Counted from the first letter of the stretch, positions 45,975 through 54,989 are shown. The stretch is 64,000 nt of DNA from Desulfovibrio desulfuricans (GCF_024460775.1 NZ_JANFYZ010000001.1:248001-312000), one strand, 5' to 3'. Program-made: numbers and translations. The notes: a model not told the origin generated them from the letters alone.

Positions 45975-47624
45975 ATGCCAGTTGTGCATAGCGATGCCGG
46001 GCATCTGCCTGGGCTGGAAAAGCTGGAGAACATCCCCGCGCTCATGAGCGCGTATTACACCGAATTTCCCAATCCGGCGCTTGCAGCCCAGCGTGTTGCC
46101 TTTGGCACCTCGGGGCATCGGGGCACATCAGTGCTGTGCAGCTTTAACGAGGAGCACATCTATGCCATCACTCAGGCGGTGTGCGACTACCGCGCCGCCA
46201 AGGGCATTGACGGGCCGCTGTTTCTTGGCGGCGATACCCATGCGCTGTCAGAAGCCGCCTTTCGCTCCGCGCTGGAAGTGCTGGTAGCCAACAACGTGAA
46301 TGTGTGCATTTCGGCTGGCGGGGCCTACACAGCCACTCCGGCGATCTCCCATGCCGTGCTCAAATGGAATGCGGGCCGAGTTAACGGTCTGGCCGATGGC
46401 ATTGTCATCACGCCTTCGCACAATCCCCCGCGTGACGGCGGCTTCAAGTACAATCCACCCCACGGCGGCCCGGCAGAAGCCGAAGTCACCAGCCAGATTG
46501 AAAAATGCGCCAATGCCTACCTTGAAAACGGCAACAAGGGCGTAAAGCTCACACACCTGCGGGCGGCACGTGCCTCGTCGCTGGTGGAAGAATACGATTT
46601 CATCGGCAGTTATGTGCAGGACCTGGCTGGAGTGCTGGACATGAAGGCCATTGCCTCCTCTGGCCTGCGCATCGGCGTTGACCCCCTTGGCGGCGCAAGC
46701 TTGCCCATGTGGGAACCTATTGCTGAAGCCTACAGAATTGACCTTGAAGTGGTGAACAGGGCAGTGGATCCAACATTCCGCTTTGTTCCCTGCGACAAGG
46801 ACGGCAAAATCCGCATGGATTGCTCCTCGCCCTATGCCATGAGCCGCCTTTTGGATCTGCGCGACCATTTTGACCTGAGTTTCGCCTGCGACCCGGATTC
46901 CGACCGACACGGCATTGTGACGCGCAATGAACTGATGAACCCCAATCATTATCTGAGCGTTGCCGCCTGGTATCTGTTCCGTACCCGCAGGGGGTGGCCC
47001 GCGCAGCGCGGTATAGGCAAAACCCTTGTGACAAGCGCCATGCTCGACAGGGTAGGGAAGGATCTTGGCCGCCCGGTTGTTGAGGTGCCTGTGGGCTTTA
47101 AATGGTTCGTGCCCTATCTGCTCAATGGGCGCTGCGGCTTTGGCTGCGAGGAAAGCGCGGGCGCTTCCTTCCTGTGCTTTGACGGCACGCCCTGGAGCAC
47201 AGACAAGGACGGCCCCCTCATGTGCCTGCTGGCGGCTGAAATGATGGCGGTGGAGCAGTCCTCCCCAGATGAACTTTACACAAAACTGACCGAGCGTCTT
47301 GGCGCGCCCGCCTATCAACGGCTTGATGCTCCGGCGGATGACAATGTACGGGCAAAACTTGCGGCGCTGACGCCTGAAAGCGTGAGCCTTAAAACTCTGG
47401 CTGGCTCGCCTGTTACCAGTGTGCTCACTCGCGCGCCCGGCAATGATGCCTCCATCGGCGGTGTAAAGGTGGTCAGCGATGACGGCTGGTTTGCCGTACG
47501 TCCCTCCGGTACGGAAGCCATCTGCAAAGTGTATACGGAGAGCTTCAAGGGCGAAGACCACCTGCAAGCCTTGCAAAAGGACGCCATCGATTTTCTTGAG
47601 CATTTGCTGAAAGGCGATGCCTGA
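45975..47624 (+). CDS. pgm: Phosphoglucomutase, alpha-D-glucose type
   Basis: 549 residues. It interconverts glucose 1-phosphate and glucose 6-phosphate. The phosphoserine loop TPSHNPP lies near 145-152, the metal loop DPDSDRHG near 305-312 and the phosphate-binding RPSGTEAICKVY near 505-516, all diagnostic for the Pgm subfamily. FGTSGHRG (residues 44-51) is the N-terminal substrate loop. ATG 45975 has GGAGG 7 bases upstream. A hairpin terminator follows about 20 bases after the stop. Confidence 0.95.
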   Translation: MPVVHSDAGHLPGLEKLENIPALMSAYYTEFPNPALAAQRVAFGTSGHRGTSVLCSFNEEHIYAITQAVCDYRAAKGIDGPLFLGGDTHALSEAAFRSALEVLVANNVNVCISAGGAYTATPAISHAVLKWNAGRVNGLADGIVITPSHNPPRDGGFKYNPPHGGPAEAEVTSQIEKCANAYLENGNKGVKLTHLRAARASSLVEEYDFIGSYVQDLAGVLDMKAIASSGLRIGVDPLGGASLPMWEPIAEAYRIDLEVVNRAVDPTFRFVPCDKDGKIRMDCSSPYAMSRLLDLRDHFDLSFACDPDSDRHGIVTRNELMNPNHYLSVAAWYLFRTRRGWPAQRGIGKTLVTSAMLDRVGKDLGRPVVEVPVGFKWFVPYLLNGRCGFGCEESAGASFLCFDGTPWSTDKDGPLMCLLAAEMMAVEQSSPDELYTKLTERLGAPAYQRLDAPADDNVRAKLAALTPESVSLKTLAGSPVTSVLTRAPGNDASIGGVKVVSDDGWFAVRPSGTEAICKVYTESFKGEDHLQALQKDAIDFLEHLLKGDA

Positions 47625-47647
47625 TTGGAGTACAGATAATCTTTCTC

Positions 47648-47679
47648 TGCCAAGCGCGCGTAGCGCGCGGCAATTTTTT
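47648..47679 (+). terminator. Terminator after pgm
   Basis: TGCC and GCGCGC pair with GCGCGC and GGCA around GTA (with a 2-base bulge) and are followed by a run of six T, about 23 bases past the stop. Confidence 0.7.
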
Positions 47680-47712
47680 GCGGTTCAATATAAAGGTATA
47701 TAGCCCTTTAAT

Positions 47713-47767
47713 CAGCAAAGCGCAGTCGCAATGCCGGGTATCCGGTCACTGCGACTGCGCTTTGCTG
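47713..47767. repeat. Perfect 18-bp inverted repeat
   Basis: CAGCAAAGCGCAGTCGCA (47713-47730) is exactly mirrored by 47750-47767 with a 19-base loop between. The loop itself holds CCGGG and CCGG, so a cruciform is possible. It sits between convergent genes and lacks a good T tract, so its role is unclear. Confidence 0.85.
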
Positions 47768-47847
47768 TAAATAATTCTGGCAAATGTACGATCTTGCCCA
47801 AGGGGCTTACTGGCTACCAACAGGAAGATTGCCAGACCAGCAAAGGT

Positions 47848-48915
47848 CTACCGCGCGGCGGGCAGTCCAGCGCTTTCACGCAGACGGGCAACCTCGGCAT
47901 CCGTAAGGGGCCGGGCCTTGCCGCTGGCCAGATCCCCAAGGCGCAATGAGCCTTGAGCAACACGACACAGGCGCAGAATGGTCAGCCCAAGATCACGACA
48001 CATACGGCGAATCTGGCGGTTCAGGCCCTGACGCAGCACCATCTGCAACTGGGTATTGCCGCCAACCTGCTGAGCGATCACTTCCACAGGCATAATATCT
48101 TCACCTTCGGCAAGGTGCATGCCGCGCCGCATGATTTTGAGCGCCCCTTCAGGCACAGTGCCGCGCACAAGCACCTCATAGGTCTTGGGCTGGTGATGCC
48201 GGGGGTGGGTGAGGCGCTGGGCCAGTTGGCCATCATTGGTGAGCAGCAGCAATCCCTCAGAAAAATAGTCAAGTCTGCCAACAGGATACAGCCTGAGCGC
48301 CTTGTATTCAGGCGCAAGGCAATCCAGTACGGTGGGCCTGCCTTCCGGATCGCTCACTGTGCAAACCACATGCACGGGCTTGTTGAGCATGAGGTAGGTA
48401 TAGGACTGCGGGGCCGACAAAATGCGGCCATCCACGGCAATGCTTTCAAAGGGCAATACCTGACGCCCTGGGTTGGGCTCCGGCTTGCCGTCAACACTGA
48501 CGCGCCCGGCAAGAATAAGCTCGTCTGCCTTGCGGCGCGAGCATAGACCAGTTGCGGCTATGGCCTTGTTAAGGCGTATGCCGTCAGCTGCATTGTCAGC
48601 ATCGGGCTGAGACTTTGTGGGCGCGGCAGGCCGAACAGAATGATCGGCGTCAGATTTGACGGCCTGGGGCTGCGCGGGTTTGCGTTGCGAAAAGCCGTCT
48701 CGGGCCTCACGGGCGTTCGGCTGAGTACCTGACCGTGAATCTGTCCGCGAATCAGAACGGCCATTTGGTCCATTGGCAGACCAGCTATCAGAACGTGGGG
48801 CATGATTCTTGCGCGCGTCCGCAGGCTGTTCCTTTTTATGGGAGATGGTGGACGAACTGTTTTTGCTGCGGTTTCTGGCGGATGATCCGGCATTGCCGGA
48901 ATGTTTGGGCGGCAC
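47848..48915 (-). CDS. rluB: RluB/RsuA-family pseudouridine synthase
   Basis: 355 residues if it starts at the GTG at 48915, which has AAGGAG 8 bases upstream; ATG starts farther upstream (48945) lack this. An N-terminal extension of about 110 residues is rich in Ser, Lys, Arg, Asp and Pro and is probably disordered. An S4 RNA-binding domain follows (RLNKAIAATGLCSRRKADELI) and then the catalytic domain with GRLDYFSEGLLLLTNDGQLA (Asp of GRLD is the nucleophile) and RQIRRMCRDLG. It modifies 23S or 16S rRNA uridine; the exact target (RluB or RsuA type) is inferred. The C-terminus ends ESAGLPAAR. Confidence 0.88.
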   Translation of the reverse strand: MPPKHSGNAGSSARNRSKNSSSTISHKKEQPADARKNHAPRSDSWSANGPNGRSDSRTDSRSGTQPNAREARDGFSQRKPAQPQAVKSDADHSVRPAAPTKSQPDADNAADGIRLNKAIAATGLCSRRKADELILAGRVSVDGKPEPNPGRQVLPFESIAVDGRILSAPQSYTYLMLNKPVHVVCTVSDPEGRPTVLDCLAPEYKALRLYPVGRLDYFSEGLLLLTNDGQLAQRLTHPRHHQPKTYEVLVRGTVPEGALKIMRRGMHLAEGEDIMPVEVIAQQVGGNTQLQMVLRQGLNRQIRRMCRDLGLTILRLCRVAQGSLRLGDLASGKARPLTDAEVARLRESAGLPAAR

Positions 48916-49492
48916 GGTGATTTCTCCTTGGCAAGATGCGCACATGGTGCGTGAAGTGGAGCATGCCGTCAAGGGCAAGCAAGAAGCGCATGCATGGCTG
49001 ACCTGGCATTACGGCGGCTTCCAATCTTCAAAAGTTTACATAATTATCATTATGGGACATTTATAAATACTGTATGCTGGGTGGACCGGGGTTCAAAACC
49101 AGCACGAAAGTCTGCTTAGAATGCCATTGGCGGCACCACTGCCAAACCATCCACGCGCAGAGGTCTGAGCAATGTAAAATGAACAAGCCGCCATGAATTT
49201 TCCCGCCGTTCCTTGAATTTTGAGGATTAGCATTGCTCAAACCTGCGAGTTCGGTTTTTACCCGTGTAGCCATTTCATCCTTTCCTTATATAGAAGCCCA
49301 TGATTGCCGCTCATGAACCCCGTCCAGATCGACCAGCCCAATAAGGCCGAATGTCCACCTTCCAGATTCACGGCCACAACTCGCTGCGCAATCTCCTTAA
49401 CAGGCGTAAAACCAGGGGCCAGCCTGCACTTGCTCCCGAAGCGGCTCTGACGTACAACACTGCCAACACTGGTTTTCAAGCAAGGAGTTTAC
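48916..49492. other. 577-base intergenic region with a possible Fur-like site
   Basis: Between the pseudouridine synthase gene (minus) and rdgC (plus). An AT-rich stretch at 49030-49072 holds the Fur-like site. Small ORFs on the minus strand at 49061-49273 and 49258-49479 exist. The first, MATRVKTELAG..., has AGGA upstream and could be real, but it resembles no known family. No RNA gene was recognised. The plus-strand sequence is otherwise featureless. Confidence 0.55.
49036..49054 (-). promoter_or_regulatory. Possible Fur box
   Basis: On the minus strand CATAATGATAATTATGTAA shares 13 of 19 positions with the GATAATGATAATCATTATC consensus, including a run of 11 contiguous matches. It lies about 120 bases upstream of the pseudouridine synthase gene. 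One site by chance in AT-rich DNA is plausible. Confidence 0.3.
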
Positions 49493-50116
49493 ATGGGCTT
49501 TGCCAACAGCTCTTGCAGCTTTACTCGGTTCCGTATTCTTGATCCTGTTCCGGCCACGCTCTGGCCGCAGATACTGGACAAACTGAAACAGTTCGCCATG
49601 CGCGACATTGACGATATTCCTGAAATGCAGGGCCAGGGATGGGCCTGTTTTGAGGACATGCTCGATACCGACTGGGTGACGGCCCCGCCCCAGAAAGGCG
49701 CGTACATCGTGTTTTCCCTGCGGCTGGATATGCGGCGCATACCCGCTGGCGTGGTCAAAAAACACGTTGCTCTTGCCCTTAAGGAAGAAAAAAAGCGCAT
49801 GGGCGAACAGGGCAAGAACTACATTGCCCGCGAGCGCAAAAAAGAACTCAAGGAGCAGGTGCTGCTGCGCCTGCGCTCCCGTTTTTTGCCTGTTCCCGGC
49901 GAATTCAACGTGCTCTGGGCCACAGACAAGAACGAAGTCTGGTTTGCGTCCACCCAGAACAAGATGATCGACCTCTTCCTGGAAGAGTTTCTCAAAACTT
50001 TTGAGCTGCACCTGGAGCAACTGACGCCCTACAATCTGGCGGTCTCCATGCTGGACGAAGAAAGCCTGATCCGCCTGGACAAGCTGGAACCCACGCAGTT
50101 CGCTCCCCTTTCCTGA
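49493..50116 (+). CDS. rdgC: RdgC-like protein, N-terminal part (recombination-associated)
   Basis: 207 residues; E. coli RdgC is 303. Residues 1-200 correspond to the N-terminal two-thirds of RdgC. The match includes a GQ-GW early turn (GQGWACFED), IPAGVVKKHVALALKEEKKR and RERKKELKEQVLLRLRSRFLP, followed by VLWATDKNEVWFASTQNKMIDLFLE, aligned to the RdgC central sheet. RdgC forms a DNA-encircling ring that modulates RecA. AAGGAG precedes the ATG. The next gene seems to hold the missing C-terminal part, see there. Confidence 0.8.
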   Translation: MGFANSSCSFTRFRILDPVPATLWPQILDKLKQFAMRDIDDIPEMQGQGWACFEDMLDTDWVTAPPQKGAYIVFSLRLDMRRIPAGVVKKHVALALKEEKKRMGEQGKNYIARERKKELKEQVLLRLRSRFLPVPGEFNVLWATDKNEVWFASTQNKMIDLFLEEFLKTFELHLEQLTPYNLAVSMLDEESLIRLDKLEPTQFAPLS

Positions 50117-50134
50117 TGACGGCACGGAGACCCC

Positions 50135-50662
50135 ATGAACATGCCCTATCTTGGCGAATCCACTGACAGCATTCTCGGCAAGGAATTTCTGACATGGCTC
50201 TGGTACCAGAGCGACACCGCCCCCGGCGCGTTCACTGACAAGGACGGCGCGCCTTTTGCCGTTTCCATGGAACAGCGCATCGTGGTGGAAGGCGGCGAAG
50301 GTGATGCCCGCGAAACAGCCTCTGTTTCCGGCTCGCTCTCCCCTCTCCGCGAGGCCCGCTTTGGCCTTGGCACCGGCAAACAGGTCAGCCGCGCTCTGCT
50401 GCGCCTTGAAAAAGAAGAACTTGCCTTTCAGGTCAGCCTCAAGGCCGAGGATTTCTGCCTCAACAGCCTCAAAACCCCCAAGCTCGACAAGGGCGACAGC
50501 GATGACGACCCGGACGCACTGCTGCTGGAAAAGTTCTATCTTATGGAAGTGTGCACCGGCCTGCTGGATGCCCTGTACGCCCGCTTTCTGAAGCTGCGCC
50601 TCTCATCTGGCTGGCAGAAGGAAGTGGACGACATGCGCCAGTGGATGACCCGCACGGAGTAA
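50135..50662 (+). CDS. Protein resembling the C-terminal third of RdgC
   Basis: 175 residues, starting 18 bases after rdgC with GGAG upstream. Residues about 15-30 (FLTWLWYQSDTAPGAF) align with the start of the RdgC C-domain. GKQVSRALLRLEKEELAFQV aligns with the GK-V-x-LxLxW/E region, and the later acidic stretch KGDSDDDPDALLLEKFYLMEV with the corresponding E. coli segment before a terminal helix. I infer from manual pattern comparison, not from a search, that RdgC is split into two cotranscribed genes here. Otherwise it would be a conserved protein of unknown function. Confidence 0.6.
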   Translation: MNMPYLGESTDSILGKEFLTWLWYQSDTAPGAFTDKDGAPFAVSMEQRIVVEGGEGDARETASVSGSLSPLREARFGLGTGKQVSRALLRLEKEELAFQVSLKAEDFCLNSLKTPKLDKGDSDDDPDALLLEKFYLMEVCTGLLDALYARFLKLRLSSGWQKEVDDMRQWMTRTE

Positions 50663-50671
50663 GCTTTTTTC

Positions 50672-51703
50672 ATGAGCACCCTGCCCGCATCTGCCGCAAA
50701 AGGCCGTTTTTCCGGCCCGCTACTGCACGTTTTACGCAAAACGTTGTGGATGCTGCTTGTGCTGTGGGGCATCACCATCATCAGCTTTTGGGTCATCCAT
50801 CTGGCCCCCGGCTCGCCCACAGATATGGAAACCACGCTCAATCCGCTGGCTGGCGCTGCGGCGCGTCAGCGGCTTGAGGTGCTTTATGGGCTGGATCGCC
50901 CCCTCTATGTGCAGTACTGGGACTGGCTTAGCCGCATCGTGCATCTGGATTTCGGCAACTCCATGTCTGCCGATTCCCGCCCGGTGCTGACCAAGATTCT
51001 TGAGCGCCTGCCCCTCACCGTGGGCATGAACGTTATTTCGCTGGTGCTCACCCTGCTCATTGCCATTCCGGTGGGCATTGTTTCCGCCTGCCGGCAGAAC
51101 TCGCTGCTGGACAAGTCAGTCACCGTGCTAGTTTTTCTGGGTTTTGCCATGCCGTCCTTCTGGCTGGCCCTGCTGCTTATGATGTTTTTTGGCATTGAGC
51201 TGCAATGGCTGCCCATCTCCGGCCTTACATCCATGAATTACGAACAGTTGAACGCCTGGGGCAAGTTTTGCGATCTGGCGCGGCATCTGGCCTTGCCCAC
51301 ACTGGTGTATACCGTGGGCGGGCTGGCGGGCATGTCGCGCTACATGCGCGCCTGCATGCTTGAAGTGCTGCGGCAGGATTACATTCTCACAGCGCGGGCC
51401 AAGGGGCTGGGCGCTGGCGCGGTTATCTGGCGGCATGCCCTGCGCAACGCGCTTTTGCCCGTCATAACCCTGCTGGGCCTTTCTGTGCCGGGGCTTATTG
51501 GCGGCAGCGTCATTATTGAGTCCATATTTGCCCTGCCGGGGCTGGGCCAGTTGTTTTACGGCGCTGTTATGGCGCGCGATTACACCATGATCATGGGGAA
51601 TCTGGTGCTTGGGGCGGTGCTCACGCTCGCGGGCAACCTGCTGGCGGATTTCTGCTACGGGATCGCGGATCCGCGCATCCGCAACGCAAAGGACAACGCC
51701 TGA
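50672..51703 (+). CDS. dppB: ABC transporter permease, peptide/nickel DppB/OppB type
   Basis: 343 residues, inner membrane, with six hydrophobic segments. The C-terminal half has the EAA-like loop [19 protein letters not shown] (about 229-247) that contacts the ATPase, and [20 protein letters not shown]. The N-terminus has the [23 protein letters not shown] segment typical of DppB/OppB. It starts 9 bases after the RdgC C-part gene. No substrate-binding protein or ATPase gene lies in the window, so the rest of the transporter is elsewhere. Substrate could be peptides, nickel or other. Confidence 0.88.
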   Translation: MSTLPASAAKGRFSGPLLHVLRKTLWMLLVLWGITIISFWVIHLAPGSPTDMETTLNPLAGAAARQRLEVLYGLDRPLYVQYWDWLSRIVHLDFGNSMSADSRPVLTKILERLPLTVGMNVISLVLTLLIAIPVGIVSACRQNSLLDKSVTVLVFLGFAMPSFWLALLLMMFFGIELQWLPISGLTSMNYEQLNAWGKFCDLARHLALPTLVYTVGGLAGMSRYMRACMLEVLRQDYILTARAKGLGAGAVIWRHALRNALLPVITLLGLSVPGLIGGSVIIESIFALPGLGQLFYGAVMARDYTMIMGNLVLGAVLTLAGNLLADFCYGIADPRIRNAKDNA

Positions 51704-52539
51704 TGCTGCCCCGCGCCGTCAAAAAGCTGCTTGGCCGCAACCTCATGCTTGCATTGGGGCTTGTTATTGTGCTTGCCATGTCGCTGGCCGCACTCCTTGC
51801 CCCGTGGATTGCGCCCTTTGACCCCAACGCCCTGCATCTGGACAATATTCTGGAGCCGCCCTCCTCCCGCTTTCTGTTCGGCACAGACCGCCTTGGGCGC
51901 GATGTTTTTTCCCGCCTGCTTTACGGCGGCAGGGTTTCGCTGTGGGTGGGCTTTGTGGCTGTGGGCATATCGGTCAGCATCGGCACGGTTCTTGGCCTCG
52001 TGAGCGGCTATTTCCGCCGATGGGTGGACGAGTGCATCATGCGCGTGGTTGATATAATGCTCTGCTTTCCGTCATTTTTTCTTATTCTGGCGGTTATCGC
52101 CTTTCTTGAACCCAATCTTACCAATATCATGGTGGTTATTGGGCTTACCTCGTGGATGGGCGTTACCCGCCTTGTACGCGCAGAGGCGCTTACCCTGCGC
52201 GAACGCGAATTTGTTGACGCCGCGCGGCTGGCAGGCACATCCACTGCGGGCATATTGTTTCGACATATACTGCCCAATGCCCTTGCGCCCGTGCTGATAA
52301 CCGCTACACTGGGCGTTGCCGGGGCCATACTGGTAGAATCAAGTCTCAGCTTTCTGGGGCTTGGCGTGCAGCCCCCCGCAGCCAGTTGGGGCAACATGCT
52401 CATGGACGGCAAAGCCGTGATTGAAACCGCACCCTGGCTGTCGGTGTATCCCGGTTTGGCCATCCTGGTAACGGTATTGGGCTATAATCTTCTGGGTGAA
52501 AGCCTGCGGGACATTTTTGATCCGCGCCTTCGCCAATAG
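51703..52539 (+). CDS. dppC: ABC transporter permease, DppC/OppC type
   Basis: 278 residues. LGTDRLGRDVFSRLLYGGRVSLWVG (about 58-82) is the classic OppC/DppC segment, followed by an EAA loop (EREFVDAARLAGTSTAGILFRHILPNALAP) and the C-terminal SSLSFLGLGVQPPAASWGNML. The start overlaps the previous stop as TGATG, so both permeases are made together and form the membrane heterodimer. Likely not cotranscribed with recN, since 76 bases and an inverted repeat separate them. Confidence 0.88.
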   Translation: MLPRAVKKLLGRNLMLALGLVIVLAMSLAALLAPWIAPFDPNALHLDNILEPPSSRFLFGTDRLGRDVFSRLLYGGRVSLWVGFVAVGISVSIGTVLGLVSGYFRRWVDECIMRVVDIMLCFPSFFLILAVIAFLEPNLTNIMVVIGLTSWMGVTRLVRAEALTLREREFVDAARLAGTSTAGILFRHILPNALAPVLITATLGVAGAILVESSLSFLGLGVQPPAASWGNMLMDGKAVIETAPWLSVYPGLAILVTVLGYNLLGESLRDIFDPRLRQ

Positions 52540-52544
52540 TTTGA

Positions 52545-52581
52545 AATGTAAAGGCATCCAAGATAGTTAAAGTTTTACATT
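52545..52581. repeat. AATGTAAA / TTTACATT inverted repeat upstream of recN
   Basis: AATGTAAA (52545-52552) and TTTACATT (52574-52581) are separated by 21 bases, starting just after the dppC stop and 34 bases before recN. It may be a hairpin or an operator. LexA sites of the usual proteobacterial type were not seen. Confidence 0.5.
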
Positions 52582-52615
52582 AAGCATATAAACCGCCATA
52601 AAAAACGTTAAAGCC

Positions 52616-54220
52616 ATGCTTGAATACCTGCGCATTCGTAATCTGGCCCTCATTGAGGACATGGAACTGGAGTTTTCGCCCGGCATGAACGTGCTGACGG
52701 GTGAAACCGGGGCGGGGAAGAGCTTTATCCTTAAAGCGCTTGGCTTTCTGCTTGGCGACAAGCTTTCGGCGGATATGGTGCGCGCGGGCGCTGAGCGCGC
52801 GCAGGTGGAGGCCCTGTTCAGCACAAAAGATGCGGACATGGTTTTGCGCCGCGAAATTGTGGCGGAGACAGGGCGCAGCCGCCTGTACATCAACGATGAA
52901 CTGCGCTCGCAAGACAGCCTGCGCGACCTGCGCAACCGCCTTGTGGCCCACACAAGCCAACACGCCCAGCAAAAACTGCTTCAATCTTCATTTCAGGCCA
53001 AACTGCTGGAAAGCGGCCTCAGCTGCCCCGAACTTCTGCACCAGCGGGACGACTTGCTTGCGCGCCTTCAGGCCAATGCGGCCCAGCGCTCTGCCCTGCT
53101 TGAGCGTCAGGCCGGGCTGGGCGAACGGCGCGAACTGCTTGAAATGCAGCAGCAGGAGATCGACAAGGTTTCTCCCGAAGAAGGCGAAGAAGAAAAGCTG
53201 GAAGAAATTCGCGCGCTGGCCCGCTCCATGGAGCACCAGCAGGAGAATTACGAGCAGGCGCTCATGTTGCTGCAAGGCGATGAGCAGGAAGGCGTGATTG
53301 ACCAGTTGGGCCAGCTCGAAAAGCTCTTGCAGCGCATGTGCCGGGAGGACGATTCCCTCCAGGCCGATGCCGACGCCGTGGCCGCCCTGCGCCAGCAGCT
53401 GGCCCACCTTGGCGGCAGGCTTCGCCGCCCGCCTACCCTGCCGGGACTGGATGAAATGCCCGACATGGATCATCTGGAAGAGCGCCTGTTTGCCCTTGCG
53501 CAACTCAAGCGCAAGCTGCACAGAACCCTGCCGGAGATTCTTTCCCTGCGCGAAGAAATTTCCGAGAATCTTTCCTTCCTTGATGTCTGCGCGCTGGACA
53601 TCACCCGGTTGGCCAAGGAAGCGGCAGCTCTTGCCGCAGAGCTTTCCGCCGTGACCGCCCGCATCATCCCGGCCCGCCGCGAGGCGGCAGCCGCCATTGC
53701 GACCAAGCTGGAAAACGAACTGCGCCAGTTGGGCTTTTCGGATCAGGTGCGGGTATTGCCCGATTTCACCGTGCAGGAAATCTGGCCCGGCGTTACGGAC
53801 GAGCGCGGGCGCATCCTTTGGGCTCCCAACCCCGGCCAGCCCCCGCAACCGCTGGATAAAATCGCCTCGGGCGGCGAGCTTTCGCGCTTTTTGCTGGCGC
53901 TTGCCAGCGTGCAGCAGGATGACGAAGGCGCTACATTCATATTTGACGAAGTCGATGCCGGTGTTGGCGGCATGACCTTGAACAAGCTGGCCGAAAAGCT
54001 CTACGCACTGGCCGAAACACGCCAGATGCTGCTCATCACCCACTGGCCGCAACTGGCAGCCCGCGCCCGCAGGCACTTTCAGATTGTTAAGATGGTACGC
54101 GACGGGGAAACCTTTACCCTCTGCTCCCCCCTTAACAAGGAAGACCGCCACGCCGAGCTTGCGCGCATGGCAGGCGGCGGAGAACAGGGCGAGGCGTTGG
54201 CCCGAAGCCTGGAAAAATAG
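52616..54220 (+). CDS. recN: DNA repair protein RecN
   Basis: 534 residues. SMC-like architecture: Walker A GETGAGKS at 29-36, a long coiled-coil region (about 145-390), ABC signature ASGGELSR near 418 and Walker B FIFDEVDAG near 440, then ITHWPQLAARA (H-loop). RecN helps hold or recombine broken DNA ends. The N-terminus MLEYLRIRNLALIEDMELEF is diagnostic. The coiled coil is slightly shorter than in E. coli. It lies downstream of the dpp permeases, with an inverted repeat in between. Confidence 0.95.
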   Translation: MLEYLRIRNLALIEDMELEFSPGMNVLTGETGAGKSFILKALGFLLGDKLSADMVRAGAERAQVEALFSTKDADMVLRREIVAETGRSRLYINDELRSQDSLRDLRNRLVAHTSQHAQQKLLQSSFQAKLLESGLSCPELLHQRDDLLARLQANAAQRSALLERQAGLGERRELLEMQQQEIDKVSPEEGEEEKLEEIRALARSMEHQQENYEQALMLLQGDEQEGVIDQLGQLEKLLQRMCREDDSLQADADAVAALRQQLAHLGGRLRRPPTLPGLDEMPDMDHLEERLFALAQLKRKLHRTLPEILSLREEISENLSFLDVCALDITRLAKEAAALAAELSAVTARIIPARREAAAAIATKLENELRQLGFSDQVRVLPDFTVQEIWPGVTDERGRILWAPNPGQPPQPLDKIASGGELSRFLLALASVQQDDEGATFIFDEVDAGVGGMTLNKLAEKLYALAETRQMLLITHWPQLAARARRHFQIVKMVRDGETFTLCSPLNKEDRHAELARMAGGGEQGEALARSLEK

Positions 54221-54377
54221 CACTCTGCAAATTTTGCCGTGTGGTTAATGCCATGCAGCATTTTTCTTTCATCCTTACCGCGACATTATCGTGCTGCGGC
54301 CAGTATCTACGCATCTTTCTGACAATTTTTTGACTTTTTCTAAACTTTTTGCCTCTTTTCAGGCCTGCAATGAGAAC

Positions 54378-54393
54378 TGGCACTTATCTTGCT
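54378..54393 (+). promoter_or_regulatory. Sigma-54 promoter
   Basis: TGGCACTTATCTTGCT matches the TGGCAC-N5-TTGC consensus with GG and GC exactly 10 bases apart. Transcription should begin near 54404 and read the small gene at 54450. An enhancer-binding protein would be needed; no enhancer site is identified. Confidence 0.75.
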
Positions 54394-54449
54394 AATACCA
54401 TCCCCAGATAACGAAAAGGCAAATTTGACCATAGCCACAGGGGGAGCAT

Positions 54450-54986
54450 GTGACTAACGAAAATAATAATTGCATAAGCGCCATGCTCCATATGCAAACT
54501 GGCGCTCCCGAAGCCGCCTCGCATGCACGGCACGGGCAGATTGCGGGGCAACCGCTTTCGGGCCTGGACGAAGCATCAGCCAGGGCATTGCGAAGCCTGG
54601 CAAAGGATGGCGAAGGGCTTGTTACGGCACTTGAAGCGCGGCTTGATTCGCTTCAGGAAGCCTTTATGGACATGCTGAACACGCAGCTTGAAGAACGCCA
54701 CCTCCGGCCCGAAGACCGCCTGCATATGTATGTTTCGCCCGAGGGAACGCTGGTGGTTGAAGGCAACGACAACGATGCCAACCTGCTGTGCGACATCATC
54801 ACGCGCAAGCCGGATTTGCAAAAGAGCTTTAAGCAGATGGCCCAGGTGGCCATGCTCTCGCACGGTGTAGAACTGGCAACCCAGATCCATAACGATATTA
54901 TCGATCAGGTCGAAGACGCCAATCCCCTGCTTGGGCACTACCATATGTGCCTTAAGGGCCCGCTCTCGCATTTCTACATCCGTTAG
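54450..54986 (+). CDS. Uncharacterised protein behind a sigma-54 promoter
   Basis: 178 residues starting from GTG 54450 with GGGGAG 4 bases upstream. The N-terminal about 45 residues look disordered; the rest is mostly helical (LDSLQEAFMDMLNTQLEERHL, SHGVELATQIHNDIIDQVEDAN). No recognised domain and no signal peptide or membrane segment. It is the last gene before ssrA. Since a sigma-54 promoter precedes it, expression probably responds to nitrogen, motility or another NtrC-family signal; the signal itself is unknown. Not assigned to any family. Confidence 0.75.
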   Translation: MTNENNNCISAMLHMQTGAPEAASHARHGQIAGQPLSGLDEASARALRSLAKDGEGLVTALEARLDSLQEAFMDMLNTQLEERHLRPEDRLHMYVSPEGTLVVEGNDNDANLLCDIITRKPDLQKSFKQMAQVAMLSHGVELATQIHNDIIDQVEDANPLLGHYHMCLKGPLSHFYIR

Positions 54987-54989
54987 AGC

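Noticed and set aside
49061..49479. Two small minus-strand ORFs in the 577-base gap
   Set aside because: They overlap each other, resemble no family and only one has a ribosome binding site; mentioned within the gap entry rather than called as genes.
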